Positions 32,485-45,039 of a stretch of 64,000 nt of DNA are shown piece after piece. Under the pieces are notes generated by a model that made no database searches, was not told where the DNA came from, and saw nothing but the letters and a program-made list of their open reading frames with translations. The DNA lies in contig NC_063164.1 in the NCBI RefSeq assembly GCF_023159225.1, forward strand, positions 72,091,300-72,155,299, in the 5' to 3' direction. Within the stretch, counting starts at the first letter, position 1. Each line of letters opens with the position of its first letter. The DNA comes from Perognathus longimembris pacificus (taxonomy: Eukaryota > Chordata > Mammalia > Rodentia > Heteromyidae). A program made the position numbers and the translations under genes.

Positions 32485-33110
32485 CTCTCTTAGTTTTCTG
32501 TGGCTTCTAATAAAGAATATCAAAGACATGGTTTATTTTCCTAATTTTCTGTTTGTGTTTGCTTTATGTGTGCAGTAGAGAAGAAAAAGGTTTATTTATG
32601 ACTTAAGACAAGAGATATAAAAGTAAAAATGAAAAAGTAGGAATAGATTCCAGAAACAAAAGGTCAAACTCTCAGTATATAGTTATTGCTTCATTTGAAA
32701 GAACAATAAAAATAAAATTCTGAAGATGGCAGTCAAGTTTCTGGCTCTAATTTTATTTCACTTAACTGTAAACTCTCACCTGAGCTCACTTCTAAAGTAA
32801 GTATTTCTACCTCAGTTTTGTTTTCCCATTTCTTTAAATCCTTTCTCAGATAAAACCATTCCCACATCTACATTTGATTCTTCATCTTCTATGACATGGT
32901 TTTGTCTCCATCACATCACTGAAAACATTGTTGCTAGAATTATCTACAAAGTTATAAATAATCCAAAGTTATAGATCAATTGACAAATCTAGTGATGACT
33001 TTTCAGGCTCTATCTTATTTCATCTGACATCGTTGAAAACTCCCTCTACCTAGATTTCTTACAATGGAACTCTACTTGTTTTCTTTCTGTATCTCTATGC
33101 CCATCTTAGT
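32485..33110. other. No gene; possible reverse MaLR LTR scrap
   Basis: TTAGTTTTCTGTGGCTTCTA ... GGTTTATTTATGACTT at 32490-32605 is weakly like the reverse of a MaLR LTR end. The rest is unique. Confidence 0.3.
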
Positions 33111-33114
33111 CTTT

Positions 33115-33309
33115 TCTTTTTTGTTGATTGTGGGGCCTGAACTCAGAGCCTGGGCACTGTTCCTAAGCCTCTTTGTGCTCAAGGCTAGTGCTCTACCACT
33201 TGAACCACAGCATCACTACCAGCCTTTTTTATGTGGTACAGAGGAATCGAACGCAGGACTTTATGCATGGTAGGCAAGCACTCTACCACTAAGCCACATT
33301 CTCAGCCCC
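33115..33309 (-). mobile_element. IDL-Geo SINE
   Basis: Minus copy: Geo half (GCTCTACCACTTGAACCACA), CTTTTTTATGTGGTACAGAG, head ending CCACATTCTCAGCCC. Confidence 0.85.
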
Positions 33310-33569
33310 ATCTTAGGCTTGTCTACAAGCTCTTCTTTATCCTCCTCCTTGTCCTATGAATGTTTATATTCCCTGAGTTTGGTCTCTGGCTCTTTTGCTT
33401 CTGCACTGTGCCTGTACATCTATTGGTGGATACTCAAATGCCTTTCTAACTTAGATTTACATCTACTAATCTTTATCAGGAAGGTTACAAATACTCAACA
33501 CAAGCATAATTCATTTCTCCAATCTTAAACATTAATCTCATGGCAACATTCCACTATCCCAACTAGTTC

Positions 33570-34545
33570 CTTCAAAACCTTTAGCATAAAGTTAAATCTA
33601 TTAGTAATTCAAGGCTGTCATGATCTGATCCCTACCCAAACCTCTGCTGACAAACAACCTCCTACAATACTACTTCATGCCCTATGCCTTTTTTATAAAG
33701 GTTCTTGAACTAATTCCAGCTTTACAAATATGTAGTGATCATTCATATGGCTCTTATAATCTTTCTATCCAACTATAGTCCATGAAGAGATCTCACAACA
33801 TCATTGGGAGCTTATTAGAAATGCAGATTGAGGGACTCTATTCCAACCATACCAAATCAAAGATACTCTATATTTTAACAGCATCTCCAAATGATTCTTG
33901 TTCACGATAAAATGTGAGAATCATGACTTTAATTTATCATGACCACTACTATAATATACAACCATTATCAGAGAAAGGGACAAACTCAAAACCCATCACC
34001 TCTAGAAACTTAGTCTAGAATAATTTCACTACACACACTTGTAGTAGTAAATGAAAATGTTGGCTTTCCTGTTTTCACAGTCATCTCACTTCCTCAAAAT
34101 TTAAAGACTGCTACATTGGTATGAAGATGGCCTACAATTCTCACTCCCTGCCTAAGGTATACGTCCTCAGGAAAGCTTGTCCACACTGACCTGTTTCATT
34201 ATCCAGAAATATGATCAACAGGCTTGTCATGGATAGCAAAAAATTAAAAATAAAAATAATAGTGAATTCCTCCCAGTTTATTCACATGGAGAATTTCTAG
34301 TCATCCTTCATGGACACTTCCAGCATTACTATGAAAAAGAAATAACCTGATCTCTTCCAAACTGAACTAGGCCATCTTTTCTGTAACCCAAAGATATGCC
34401 AACATAGATATGATATGTTACACAATTGTGAGTTTACTATTCAGTCTCCACCAAATGAAGCTGTGAATCCTCAAGGGTAAAGACTGTGTCTTATTCATTT
34501 TCACAGTCCCAGACCTGACACATACACCGTGCTTACTAAAACAAC
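33570..34545 (+). mobile_element. L2 remnant with a MER5A insertion
   Basis: GGCTGTCATGATCTGATCCC at 33612 matches the L2 ORF2 end block. The 3' tail at 34440-34545 (TCCTCAAGGGTAAAGACTGTGTCTTATTCA ... ACTAATAAATAG) matches the L2 3' UTR. Heavily diverged, no ORF. Confidence 0.6.
33757..33925 (+). mobile_element. MER5A-type hAT element
   Basis: CATTGGGAGCTTATTAGAAATGCAGATT..., CAAATCAAAGATACTCTATA and TCTCCAAATGATTCTTGTTCA follow MER5A in order. Non-autonomous DNA transposon. Confidence 0.75.
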
Positions 34546-34794
34546 TAATAAATAGTGGAAGATTAAAAGTTAGCATTGTAATTCTAACATCTACACTTAG
34601 TTAAAACTAGAGATGAGAAGGGATTTCTTCAGCAGGGAAAGATAGAATTTTGAAAATCACACAGAGATTAAATTCTGAAAAGAAAAACAGCAACACCAAA
34701 AGGATGGTCAAAATGAACTTTAAGGTGGTAAAGGACTATAGTCAGAAGAAAAAGAAAGAGTTAAAGACAAAAAATGTCAAGAAGAAACAGGAAG

Positions 34795-34985
34795 AGGCAG
34801 ATGATAATGCCTTATGAATATAGTTCTAGCTACTGAGGACACTGAGATCGGGAGATGCAGTTTGAAGCCAGACCAGGCAGAAGAACCCACAAAACCCTTA
34901 TCTCTAAACAGCAAAAAGCAGGAACTGGAGTTGTAGTTCAAGTGGTAGAGCACCAGTCAGTCGTGAACAAAAAAACTGAGCAAGA
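34795..34985 (+). mobile_element. B1/7SL-head + Geo SINE, diverged
   Basis: AGATGATAATGCCTTATGAATATAG head, CCCTTATCTCTAAACAGC linker, GTAGTTCAAGTGGTAGAGCA Geo half. Confidence 0.65.
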
Positions 34986-34989
34986 GAAT

Positions 34990-35187
34990 GAGGCAGCTAT
35001 CCAGGTCAGTCTATGACTATGATTCTCCCAATCTCAGCCTCCTACACAGTTTAGGGTGACAAGCACATACACTGTGCACAGCTATGAACTGTGAAGGGGT
35101 CTCTCAAACTTTTCTACCAGGGCTGGCCTCAAACTACCACTCTCAGTCCCCCAAGTAACTAGGATTTGGAATACCAGTCATCTTTTG
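34990..35187 (-). mobile_element. B1-like SINE
   Basis: Reverse B1-like words: AATCTCAGCCTCCTACACAG, CCAGGGCTGGCCTCAAACTA, CCCCCAAGTAACTAGGATTT. Confidence 0.55.
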
Positions 35188-35189
35188 AG

Positions 35190-35540
35190 GGAATTATTTC
35201 ACTTAATTCAAGCTAAATTCTGACCTCGTTCTGATTCTGGCTCAGTGTATAACCAAAAGGAAAATTGTCTGTTGCTCTAGTCTTTACACAACTGTACACA
35301 ATTACTTTCATTCAAGAGGTGAAGAAAACTCTGCTATATCAGCCACAGGAACCATAGAAGACCATCAACAATTCAATTTGATAGCATTTCCAAGTGCCAG
35401 TAACAGCAGCTGTCACTAGGGCAGAGGAAGGGGGAAAAAGTCCTGAAAGAAAAGGTTCTATGAAAGCCAAGCTACCCAAGACTAGGTAATTCATGTTTTA
35501 ATGTTTTGAATATTTCATTCAACAGAAAGAACAGATTTAA
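35190..35540. other. No gene seen
   Basis: Unique DNA. Confidence 0.5.
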
Positions 35541-35544
35541 TTCT

Positions 35545-35645
35545 TGTAGACACAGGCTAACTACTCCAGCTCTGCTACATACTTCATACAAGTAGCTCTA
35601 GGAAATTCACTCCGTCTATGTTTCCTTATCTAGAAAATGAGAATA
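35545..35645 (+). mobile_element. MIR fragment
   Basis: GCTCTGCTACATACTTCATACAAGTAGC...GGAAATTCACTCCGTCTATGTTTCCTTATCTAGAAAATGAG follows the MIR core and its CTCATCTGTAAAATG-type end. Confidence 0.65.
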
Positions 35646-35646
35646 G

Positions 35647-35878
35647 TTGGCAAAGCACCAGTGGCTTACACCTGTACTCCTACCTACTCATAAGGTTGAG
35701 ATCTGAGGATTACAGTTCAAAGCTAGCCTGGTCAAGAAAGTCTGTGAGAGTCTTATTTCTAATGAACCACCAAAAAGCTGGAAGCAGAACTGTGGCTCAA
35801 GTGGTGTAGCACCAGCCTAAAACAAAAGAAGTTCAGAGAAAGCAAGCACCCAGACCCTGAGTTCAAGACCAAGGATTG
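35647..35878 (+). mobile_element. B1/7SL-head + Geo SINE
   Basis: AGCACCAGTGGCTTACACCT head, TTATTTCTAATGAACCACC linker, and GTGGCTCAAGTGGTGTAGCA Geo half. A GT/CA tract follows (35880-35936). Confidence 0.8.
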
Positions 35879-35879
35879 G

Positions 35880-35936
35880 CGTGCACGTGCTTGCACCCGT
35901 GTGTGTGTGTGCACGCACACGCACACACACACACAG
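35880..35936. repeat. Alternating GT/GC/CA tract
   Basis: GTGCACGTGC...GTGTGTGTGTGTGCACGCACACGCACACAC: alternating purine-pyrimidine with a hairpin-like centre. Confidence 0.8.
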
Positions 35937-35939
35937 GGA

Positions 35940-37210
35940 ATATTTACCCTGTAGAGTCAGACATGCATGTTATCATTAAATCGTAAAAGCACTTGGCCCA
36001 GAACATACTATTGTAAGTGATGGCTGTTAATGACAGTTTTAATAAATGATAACCACTAGTAATATTATTATTATAAAAAACAATATGGCTGGGCTATAAT
36101 GTAACTTGTCAGTTCCAATTTCAACCAAAGAAAAATAATATATAAAATTCTGGCCCATGAGGAAAACAATTTTAAATATTCTTAATCCCAAAGTAAAAGT
36201 GATTGAGAAAAGCACTTCTATAGCAATCATGGGTATGATTTACCTACATACTTCATGCAACAATTAACACATACAGGCCTATGGCTGTCATCAAGCTAGC
36301 TAATAAACAGTAAAACAGTGTCTGCCCTAAAATTAAAGCTCGCTTTGGTGCTTCCTATTGCTATATTGCTATTTCCAACCCCCTAGGCACTAAACAGTTT
36401 TTTCAAAATTTGGTACAAAGATTATCTGTCAGAGCAATCACTTTAGAAATTACTGCAAAAAATTCTTCCACTAAGGGTGCAAGATAGAAGAGGACTGCAC
36501 AAAGCTGATAAGCACTCTTTATACATAACTCAATTTAAAAGTCAGAGTTTTACCTCTAGCTCCACCAATTAGACAAATTATCTCAGGACCTGAATTAAAA
36601 CAACATAGAAACTACTTAAAATAAGTTCAAACAGAATAAAAGTTGCACATGAAATCACTTAGAAAGCATAAATAAATGGAAGATATTGTCCCAGTATGCT
36701 GCTATTCACATACTGAGAAAAATAGAACAGGATAGGCTTTGGTGAATTGCACTTATTTCCCTAACATGTCTACTCCTACATCTTTATCTCCTTTGAAAAA
36801 GGTTTTGAGCTGCTCTCATTTGAGAGTATACTACTGAATGATGCAATACTCCATTCTGTTATCTGAAAACATTCCCCAATCTTTATATAAAAAAGCACAA
36901 AATTACATGATTAAAAATGTTAGTATTAACAAATAAATAAATAAATAAAATATTCTAAAGTTAACCAAATGGGTGCTGCTCTGTAACTAATCAAATAAAT
37001 AAATGGTATTAATTTTTTTTTTTAAAACCCACAATACTTGCATCTTGAACCAAACATGGTCAACTCAAATGTATTTTCTCGCTAAATACACTGGCATGTG
37101 TTCAGTTTTAAATTCAGCACATTTTACTTGTTCATATTTAATAAACTGTTTAGAGCTAGACCTTACTAGGCAACAGCAAGAAGCAATACCAGCAATTAAC
37201 GTTTATTCAG
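35940..37210. other. No gene seen
   Basis: Unique AT-rich intron, with a short (AAAT)n at 36930-36950. Confidence 0.5.
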
Positions 37211-37212
37211 TT

Positions 37213-37322
37213 ATTTAGAATGTTATACGTGACAAATCATTTAAAGCACTTTATAGTAATTTAACACTTTATAGCAACTATATAAAGTAGGTGCCATTAT
37301 TATCTTCATTTCCAGATGGCAT
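37213..37322 (+). mobile_element. MIR fragment
   Basis: CATTTAAAGCACTTTATAGT..., AGTAGGTGCCATTATTATCTTCATTTCCAG is the MIR 3' core. Confidence 0.6.
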
Positions 37323-39420
37323 CAGGCATGTGCCTCCAATGGTCTGAACATTAACTTTACACTGAATGAATGCTAAGGAACTTAGGGTCAGCTGATAGCC
37401 AAAAACATTAACAAGCAATTATAACACAAAAAGGTAAGCAATAAAAATAGGATTGAATAATGAGGCTAAAAGGTAGTAGTTCAAACTCATTCTATATGAA
37501 GTAGTAATTCCCACTGCAAAAGCAAGAATCTCAAACTAACCTAGGAAAAATAACATTTTAAGGGCCTGTCATCTTCTCATTCAATTAACCAGACCTCTAG
37601 TATGGTTTTGTTACTTTGCAGTGAAGAACATCTGATCTTTTTCTTCCCAAGGCAATTCCAAATCAAGTTAGAGAAGCCACATAAATTAGTTTTCACCATA
37701 TTAGCTAACTCAACCAATAATGGAGACAGAAGTATCTCAAAGATATATGATTTTTAAGTACTAAGAGTGGGTAATTGATTCTAGACTAAGCAAGTGTTGA
37801 TTAAAAGAGTTTTTTTCTTAGTATAACTTACAAAAACTCTTCAATTAGCATATCAAAGCTATCAATCTCCAAAGCCTACTTCTACTCTAACACAATTTAG
37901 TAACAGGCACTGTTTTACCTATACCCAATTGTAAATTGCCACCTGGGAACAGCCTCCCCATCTGGGTGGCCAGGTGGTCCTGCTACTTGAATTTCATTCT
38001 TCATTCCCTTTCAGCTAAAGACATGATTATATTATTCTTCCTCACTAAGCCCCCATCCTCAATTTCCAGGTATTTCTGTAGTAAAGATGTAAAAGAGAAG
38101 AGACAGGAGTACAGAACAAAGAAGAAAAAATAAACATGAAAATTTTCCTCTTACATTGTGCCATTAATATAGAGTTCCTATTTTCCTTGCACATTTCCAG
38201 TGGCTCTGCCTATCACTGAAGCCAATGCCATGTCTCAACAAATCTGGCCAATCCGCATGTCACCTATATGCTAATGGATGAAGCACATATTTTAATTAAG
38301 TAAGCCTCTGTTTGAATATCAGTTGTAAAGATTCTTAGCTCTATGGTCTTGTTTTTTCTATTCTCTAAAACAGGTGACTAACTCATAACAAAGCTTAGTA
38401 TCAGAAACCAATTGTAATAAGCAATCAAAAGCCTTCCTTTACATTTTTTCTTTATATAGTTTGACTCTCACATACAAAAAAAATTTTAAAAACAACCTCA
38501 CAATCAGGTATTCCAAACACAGACTTAAACTTTCTGACCAAACTATAATAAAAAATACATTTTTCATTCTTACTCAGTACATACACACATAAAATCATAC
38601 ACATAACTGAAATTTCACAAAACAGTACTATCTTTTACTATGTATGCTTCATTCTGATTTTTTTCTATTCCCCTTTTCTGTTAATGCTGATGCATTACAT
38701 TTCATGACTCTTTCATGGGCTATGCCCTGCAATTTGAAACTACATCATACTCTTAGCTCTCCCTGACTTTATCCTGTTCTCTTCTCCCTACTCATACACA
38801 TTGTTTTTAGTCTTAACGTAACTACCCCTAGAAGTGAGATACAAAGCCCAAGAGACAGAAGAGAGATACAATAGACAGAAATTCTGAAATGATCAGGGAG
38901 ATAGTATATATTTTTGGCTCAAGAAGGAATACTAAAATCATTTTCTCTCAAAGACAATGCTATTCATGGGGACAAAGTTTTGTAGAGTATCACTGGAATA
39001 GATCGCAGGAAGTAAGAGTCTTTGGTTTTAAAGAAAAATATTTTTAAGTTTTCGAAGGTCTTGAAATTAATGTTTTTCTAAATTGAGGGAAGGTACAACC
39101 TATACAATCGAAGAGATTGGCAGTTTATGGCACACAAGTAAAATCTTGTCTGTGATGTTTTTGTACAGCTCCTGAAATTTGTTTTTTATATTTTTTTTCT
39201 AAACAGAAAATCTATTTTCTACCTGCAAAATGTCTATTAAAGACCCAAGCAATTCTAGATCTTTAGTGGTCAGTAGTTCTTGATCAGTTCTTGGCATTCC
39301 CTGGTCAATGAAGCAAAGATGATGATGATTGGAAACCCGGCCCTAACACTTCTCACATGGGAAATGACATCCATCACCTCCACTCATATTCTGTTGACCA
39401 CTACTGGTTGCACAATCACT
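37323..39420. other. No gene seen; possible MIR scrap
   Basis: About 2.1 kb of mainly unique intron. A MIR-like piece may lie at 38290-38390. No exon, RNA gene or intact element recognised. Confidence 0.45.
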
Positions 39421-39421
39421 T

Positions 39422-39648
39422 CTTTTTTTATCAGAGGTAGGAATTGAAATCAGGGCCTAAGGGCCTGTCCTTAGCTTTTTCTGCTTAAGGCTATTGCTCT
39501 ACTACTTTGAGCCACAGCTCTACTTCCAGTCTTCTGGTAGTTAATTAGAGATAAGTCTCCAAGACAGGACTGGGCTTTGAGCCAAGATCCTGGATCTCAG
39601 CTTCCTGAGTAGCTAGGATTGAGGTGTGAGCTGCTGGCACCTAACTAC
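39422..39648 (-). mobile_element. B1/7SL-head + Geo SINE
   Basis: Minus copy: TGCTCTACTACTTTGAGCCA Geo half, GGTAGTTAATTAGAGATAAG linker, TCCTGAGTAGCTAGGATTGA head. Confidence 0.8.
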
Positions 39649-39762
39649 AAATATAATTTTATTATTATGGAGATGTTGTATGGAGGAGTTGCTATTTCAT
39701 AAGTCAGGAAATGATTACATTTCTTTCTTCCTTCAATTTTTTAAATGGTTTAAGAAAGTATA

Positions 39763-40022
39763 GGCCAGGTGCTGAGTGGCTCACACTTGTAATTCTAGCT
39801 ATTCAGGAAGCTGAGATAACAAGATAAAAGTTCGAAGCCAGCCACAGCAGGAAATCCATGAGGCTCTTTCTCCAATTAACCACCAAAAAGTCAGAGGTAG
39901 AGCTGTGGCTCAAGCAATAAAGCGCTAGCCTTGAACACAAAAGCTCAGGGCCAGAGCCTAGGGCCTGAGTTTGAGCCCCAGGACTAGCACTACCACTAGC
40001 ACCACCCCACCCCCGCAAAAAA
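39763..40022 (+). mobile_element. B1/7SL-head + Geo SINE
   Basis: GTGCTGAGTGGCTCACACTT head, CTTTCTCCAATTAACCACC linker, and Geo half to GAGTTTGAGCCCCAGGACTA. Confidence 0.85.
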
Positions 40023-40023
40023 A

Positions 40024-40698
40024 TAATATTCTGAGATAAATGTATGAAATGCAAATTTCACAGTACACAGGGCACAAATAAAGCTTTACTAGAATACAGT
40101 AACAATGATTCATTCGCATACTCTCTAGGACTATACTTCTATGTTAAAACTGGTAGAGCTAATATGGGACTACTTAATATTTACTAGGTAGCCCTTTACA
40201 AAACTGTTTATACACCCTGCAAAGCACTTCAAAGCATTCATATGTAAGTATTTTTGAAACATCAATTAAGTGCCAAACATCGGGAAAACCAGTTATGCCC
40301 ACTCTTATAAATATCAATGGAAGACAAGTGAAACAAAGGAACTACCACAGAGCCAAATGACAAAAGAAAAGGTTGGCCAGTGGTCATGTTCAATGCCTTG
40401 AATGTCACCATAAGGAATAAACATTCTTCTAACAGTTTCTATTAAGGTGCTTATGGAATTAACACTTATTCGCTGACAGCTTAAGAATAAATGTCTATGC
40501 ATTAAGAACCATAAATTCGTAATTAAATGTGTTGTCACAATTCACAAAACTTTCCCAATGCTCTCATTCCCTTAAAATCATTACAATGATTACAAACATT
40601 TAGTATAGCATTTAAAAGGCTTAAAAGTTTCATGTACAAGTGTTCTTGGGCTTGAATGTAGCCTTGAATCCTCACTGAAATCTTAAGAGCTGACCATT
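40024..40698. other. No gene seen
   Basis: Unique AT-rich intron. Confidence 0.5.
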
Positions 40699-40699
40699 A

Positions 40700-40778
40700 T
40701 ATATTCTACTACATTATATATATTATATATTATATTATATATACTACATATTCTACTACATTATATATTCTATTACAT
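40700..40778. repeat. AT-rich imperfect repeat (TATAT/CTACATTA units)
   Basis: ATATTCTACTACATTATATA words repeated three times, separated by TATATTATAT. Confidence 0.7.
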
Positions 40779-40928
40779 AACAGATTAGGGTCATCTACTG
40801 TTCTGTATTTTGGATTAATAAACTGACTTCCTTCCATACCCTGGCTACTTCCTTCTATACTAAGGCTACTATTTTTTTTTTTAAGTTGCTTAAATCAGGG
40901 CCGCTAAATGAATGTATTACTAAACTAC

Positions 40929-41139
40929 AATTTTTTTTTTTTTTTTGGCCAGTCCTGGGGCCTTGGACTCAGGGCCTGAGCACTGTCCCTGGCTTCTTCC
41001 CGCTCAAGGCTAGCACTCTGCCACTTGAGCCACAGCGCCGCTTCTGGCCGTTTTCTGTATATGTGGTGCTGGGGAATCGAACCTAGGGCCTCATGTATCC
41101 GAGGCAGGCACTCTTGCCACTAGGCTATATCCCCAGCCC
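40929..41139 (-). mobile_element. IDL-Geo SINE, young copy
   Basis: T-run, full Geo half (CTTCTTCCCGCTCAAGGCTA) and head. Target-site duplication TAAACTACAATTTT on both sides. It differs from the 29303/58634 pair at only a few positions (for example one extra G after the tail, and CATG for CGTG). Confidence 0.93.
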
Positions 41140-41140
41140 A

Positions 41141-42385
41141 TAAACTACAATTTTTGATATGAGGAAGTTTGGAGCTATAGTAGCAAAAGATCAAAACTAT
41201 GTTTCACTGGTCTCTGAAAGAGAAAGCCTTCTACGCTCCCCAGATCCCAACCTGTACTTTTATTCCATCCTTCCTAAGTGAGGATCAATTTAAGTTTATT
41301 ATTTCTAAGATTATTCTTAGCACTCATTCTGATAAGGTTACTTGAAAAAATAGTACCTGATCCTTTCAACATTCAAAACCTTTTAACTGGTCCTATTATT
41401 TCTAGCCCTTTCAATTAATAAGCAATCTATTTACATTTTAACTAAAGGAAATTAGTAATTAACTTGCAAATTCAAACCCAAACCATGTTACATAAGTTCA
41501 AAGAAGAATAAGAAAACGTTGCAAAGTAATTTGTTACATTTGTACATAATATACACAGTATATGTAGTATATATACTTGTTTATATTTGTATATAATATA
41601 CACTATAAATATATATGATAATATAATAAAAGGATAGTAAGTAGCTTTTCAATTATCTTTCATTTAGTCATTTAGAAAGATGTTTTATTCTACTTCCGGG
41701 TATCTACTCACCAAAGTGCTTTTTTATTATCTTGCCCATCATGAAATTTATTTTTTTCACTCTCTTGACTTTTCACTTCTCTTCATATCATTTTAAAGTG
41801 CACTTATGCTAGTTTGTAACAAGTTTTGGTCTAAATAAAAATAGTTAACAAAATTTTATTGATTATTCCTACAGTATGAAACTCTACTACCAGTTCTAGA
41901 AGTGTTTTAAAGTAATAATAAATAGAATATCCTGTAATATTTATGGGGTAAAATTACATTTCTTTACAGAAGGTGGCTTACCAAAGATAGATTGCTTTCA
42001 AAATAAAAGGAATCAAATACTACTACCAAATGAAAAGACGCAGCCACCATTATATTTTCTTAATCCAACAAAATTTAAGACTTTCTTTAGTTTCACCTTT
42101 GTGAGTAATGCAGTTTTTCACAAAGATACTGCTGCTAAACTTGTGCCATAATAAAGAGCTGATTTCCCTGTTTCAAGTAAGACCTCTAGCAGTAGAACTT
42201 AGCAGTAGAACTCCTAGCAGTAGAAACTTGAAATCTTTCTAAATAAAAATATTCATGTGGACTACCAAGAAGTTATAGCCCTGAGTAAAAATAATAACCC
42301 TAAGTATTAACTATCTACCCTTTCAGACTTTAAGTGTAAGACTTTGGTAATCGGAAAAGATAAATTCCTAAAAATTAAGATATAA
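41141..42385. other. No gene; (TA)-rich tract inside
   Basis: Unique AT-rich intron with a TATA/TATATG-rich simple sequence at 41546-41632. A short local duplication of AGCAGTAGAACT lies at 42188-42224. Confidence 0.5.
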
Positions 42386-42389
42386 AGTA

Positions 42390-42605
42390 GGCAGGCACTG
42401 GTGACTCATGTCTGTAATCCTACCTATTCAGGAGGTTGAGATCTGAGGACCATGGTTCAAAGCCAGAGCAGGGAGGAAAGTCTGAGACTCTCACCTCCAG
42501 TTACCCACCAGAAAAGCCAAAAGTGGAGCTTTGGATCAGGTGGTAAGAGCACTAGCCTTTGAACACAAAAGCTCAGGGACAGTTCCCAGGCTCCTATCCC
42601 CAGGA
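42390..42605 (+). mobile_element. B1/7SL-head + Geo SINE
   Basis: GCAGGCACTGGTGACTCATG head, CACCTCCAGTTACCCACC linker, and TTTGGATCAGGTGGTAAGAG Geo half; the tail is lost. Confidence 0.8.
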
Positions 42606-42917
42606 TGAGTATAGATGAAAAACAGGTATACAATATGCTGATATTTTACTTACCTTCAGCTATATCAACAATATAGTATGTGATTGAAACAATAAAGAGG
42701 TGGTGATCTTAGGAAAAATAAGCATTTGAAAAGGAGCGAAGCCAATGTTTCAGAGAAGAATGTTTAGAAAATTCAAAATGTAAACTGGCAAATGCACAAA
42801 AACAGAACACAGAAACATGTCACAAAAATTCAATAACCTCTATCCAAGGTTTTATCATCTCTTTTCTATTTGTTTTTATTTGTTTATACATAGTCTGCTT
42901 AAAATAGTTGTCTGACC

Positions 42918-43150
42918 AGGTGGTGGCAGCTCACACTTACAATCCTAGCTACTAAACATGCTGAGATCTGAGGACCAAGGTTCCAAGGCAGCCCAGACTC
43001 TTAGAAAAGTACCTGAAGCACTTATCTCCAATTACTCAGCAAAAAGCTGGAAGTGGAGATGTAGCTCATGTTATAGAAAACCAGCTTTCAGCAAAAAAGC
43101 CAAGTGTGAGGGTCACACCCTGAGTTCAAACTCAAATACTGACACACACA
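42918..43150 (+). mobile_element. B1/7SL-head + Geo SINE
   Basis: GGTGGTGGCAGCTCACACTT head, TTATCTCCAATTACTCAGC linker, and GATGTAGCTCATGTTATAGA Geo half. The 70-residue frame here is repeat-derived. Confidence 0.75.
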
Positions 43151-43364
43151 ACAAACGAATGCATCAATAAATAAGCAATAAAAAACTTTGATGCATAGGA
43201 AGTCTACCTGCATATGTGTGTATGTATTTAGAAAATATACTAAAATAAAGTGGATAAAAAAATACTAGAGAATCAGTTAAGTATCAGTAAGCTTTAGAAC
43301 ACAATCAGATTGTTCAAAACTAGAAGGGGATTTGAACAGTCTCTAGCCTTACTTTAATGCAACA

Positions 43365-43910
43365 GGCTAACTCTTACGCCTACACACTTCCAATACACTG
43401 TTCAGATAGCTGCTAAAGACATCCTTATACATATAAGTTAGACTTAGTTCCTCCTTAAAAACTTTTTCAGCTGCCCTTTGTATTTTATTCTAACTCCTTC
43501 TTCTGTTAGATCAAAGTCCTGTATGATCTTGTCAGTATCTCTGAAATCCCAATCCTACATTCAGTTCTTCCAGCAACCAGTTAAATATTGATTGAGATTC
43601 TCCTTTCAGGCCAGAAACTACTGTGTCCTAGGGTACTGTAATGAACAACACACTCCAGTAGTGGAAAGGACAAATAATAGTAGTTAAATAAGGTCTATAA
43701 TGAGAGACTGACATATGATGTGAAATGGCAGCTGTTTTCTGTGGCATCACAAGTGACAATATATAATTGTTTGATTCATTTAACCACTTACTTTACAACT
43801 GTAAACTCCATTAGAACATAATAATCTCTCCTTTGTTCTTTGCTACATCTAAAAGCACTTAGCACAAATTTCTAGTGTATAGTCTAATATTTCTGTTAAG
43901 TGAATACCTA
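43365..43910 (+). mobile_element. L2 remnant
   Basis: L2-like blocks (AAAGTCCTGTATGATCTTGTCAG at 43512 and a 3' block at 43795-43910 with AACTCCATTAGAAC...CACTTAGCACAAATT...TAAGTGAATA). Heavily worn. Confidence 0.45.
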
Positions 43911-43996
43911 TTTTATTCTCTTTCATTTGATGTGCAAAGCAAGGCCTTAATAGTTGCCAAAGATTAAAGAATTGGTACTAAGAAACTATGAATCAG

Positions 43997-44205
43997 GGGG
44001 CTGGGAGTTTGGCCTAGTGGCAAGAGTGCTTGCCTCCTACACATAAAGCCCTCAGTTCGATTCCCCAGCACCACATATATGGAAAACGGCCAGAGAGGGC
44101 GCTGTGGCTCAAGTGGCAGAGTGCTAGCCTTGAGCAAGAAGAGGCCAGGAACAGTGCTCAGGCCCTGAGTCCAAGGTCCAGGAGTGGCCAAAAAAAAAAA
44201 AAAAA
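43997..44205 (+). mobile_element. IDL-Geo SINE, young-looking
   Basis: GGGGGCTGGGAGTTTGGCCT head, Geo half, A tail growing into AAAG repeats. Target-site duplication AGAAACTATGAATCAG on both sides, perfect. Confidence 0.93.
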
Positions 44206-44389
44206 GAAAGAAAGAAAGAAACTATGAATCAGAACAGCAAGCTCTTAAGTTTTAATCCAAAATACTTTATCATACTCAAATTGTTGATTTTTACAGGTCA
44301 GCCAGTGTTCTCAAACCTTAAGTGGTTAACTCCAAAAACAGACTTGGGAATCTCAAAACTTCACTTCTAAACTTTTAAGACACCTAAAA

Positions 44390-44615
44390 TTTGTTTTTTG
44401 TGGGGGTTTTTGTTTGTTTTTTTGCCAGTACTGGGCCTTGGACTCAGGCCCTGAGCACTGTCCCTGGCCTCCTTTTGCTCAAGGCTAGTACTCTGCCACT
44501 TGAGCCACAGCGCCATTTCTGGCCGTTTTCTATATATGAGGTGCTGGGGAATCGAACCTAGGGCTTCATGTATGCAGGGCAAGCACTCTTGCCACTAAGC
44601 CATATTCCCAGCCCC
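44390..44615 (-). mobile_element. IDL-Geo SINE
   Basis: Minus copy with TTTTTGTTTG tail, Geo half and head ending CATATTCCCAGCCCC. Target-site duplication ACACCTAAAATTT on both sides. Confidence 0.93.
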
Positions 44616-44904
44616 AAACACCTAAAATTTAAATGATGCTTAAGAAAAATATTTTAAGGTCCATCAAACAGAGAAGATGATTTATTCCAATAGTTCTTTT
44701 AAACACATGCTAGAACAAGACCTTAACTTTTTGTAAAGAACTACATCTGATGTCCTATTCTCTAGCACATACCTGACACTCTATATTGGTATTTTTTTGG
44801 GGGGGGAGGGCTGTATCATTTAGTTAGATATTATGTCACATTAACTAGAAATATGCTTGCAAACTTCAAAATATTTCCCCAAAACTTAATCCATTTGTTC
44901 ACTT

Positions 44905-45038
44905 GTTTTGCCAGTACAGGGTCTTGAACTCAGTGCCTCTCTTGCTTAGCTTTTTCTTTATCTCAAACAGAGACACTCAGATCTCAGCTTCCTAAGTAGC
45001 TAAGGATTGCAGTCATAAGCTACTGGCATGAAGCAAAA
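44905..45038 (-). mobile_element. B1/7SL-Geo SINE, internally deleted
   Basis: GTACAGGGTCTTGAACTCAG (Geo end), then directly CAGATCTCAGCTTCCTAAGTAGC (head); the middle is missing. Confidence 0.65.
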
Positions 45039-45039
45039 T

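Noticed and set aside
43964..44582. Frames with 'GLSTVPGLFLLKASTLPLEPQR'-like words recurring at many positions
   Set aside because: All lie inside IDL-Geo SINEs; the repeated protein words are the translated SINE body.
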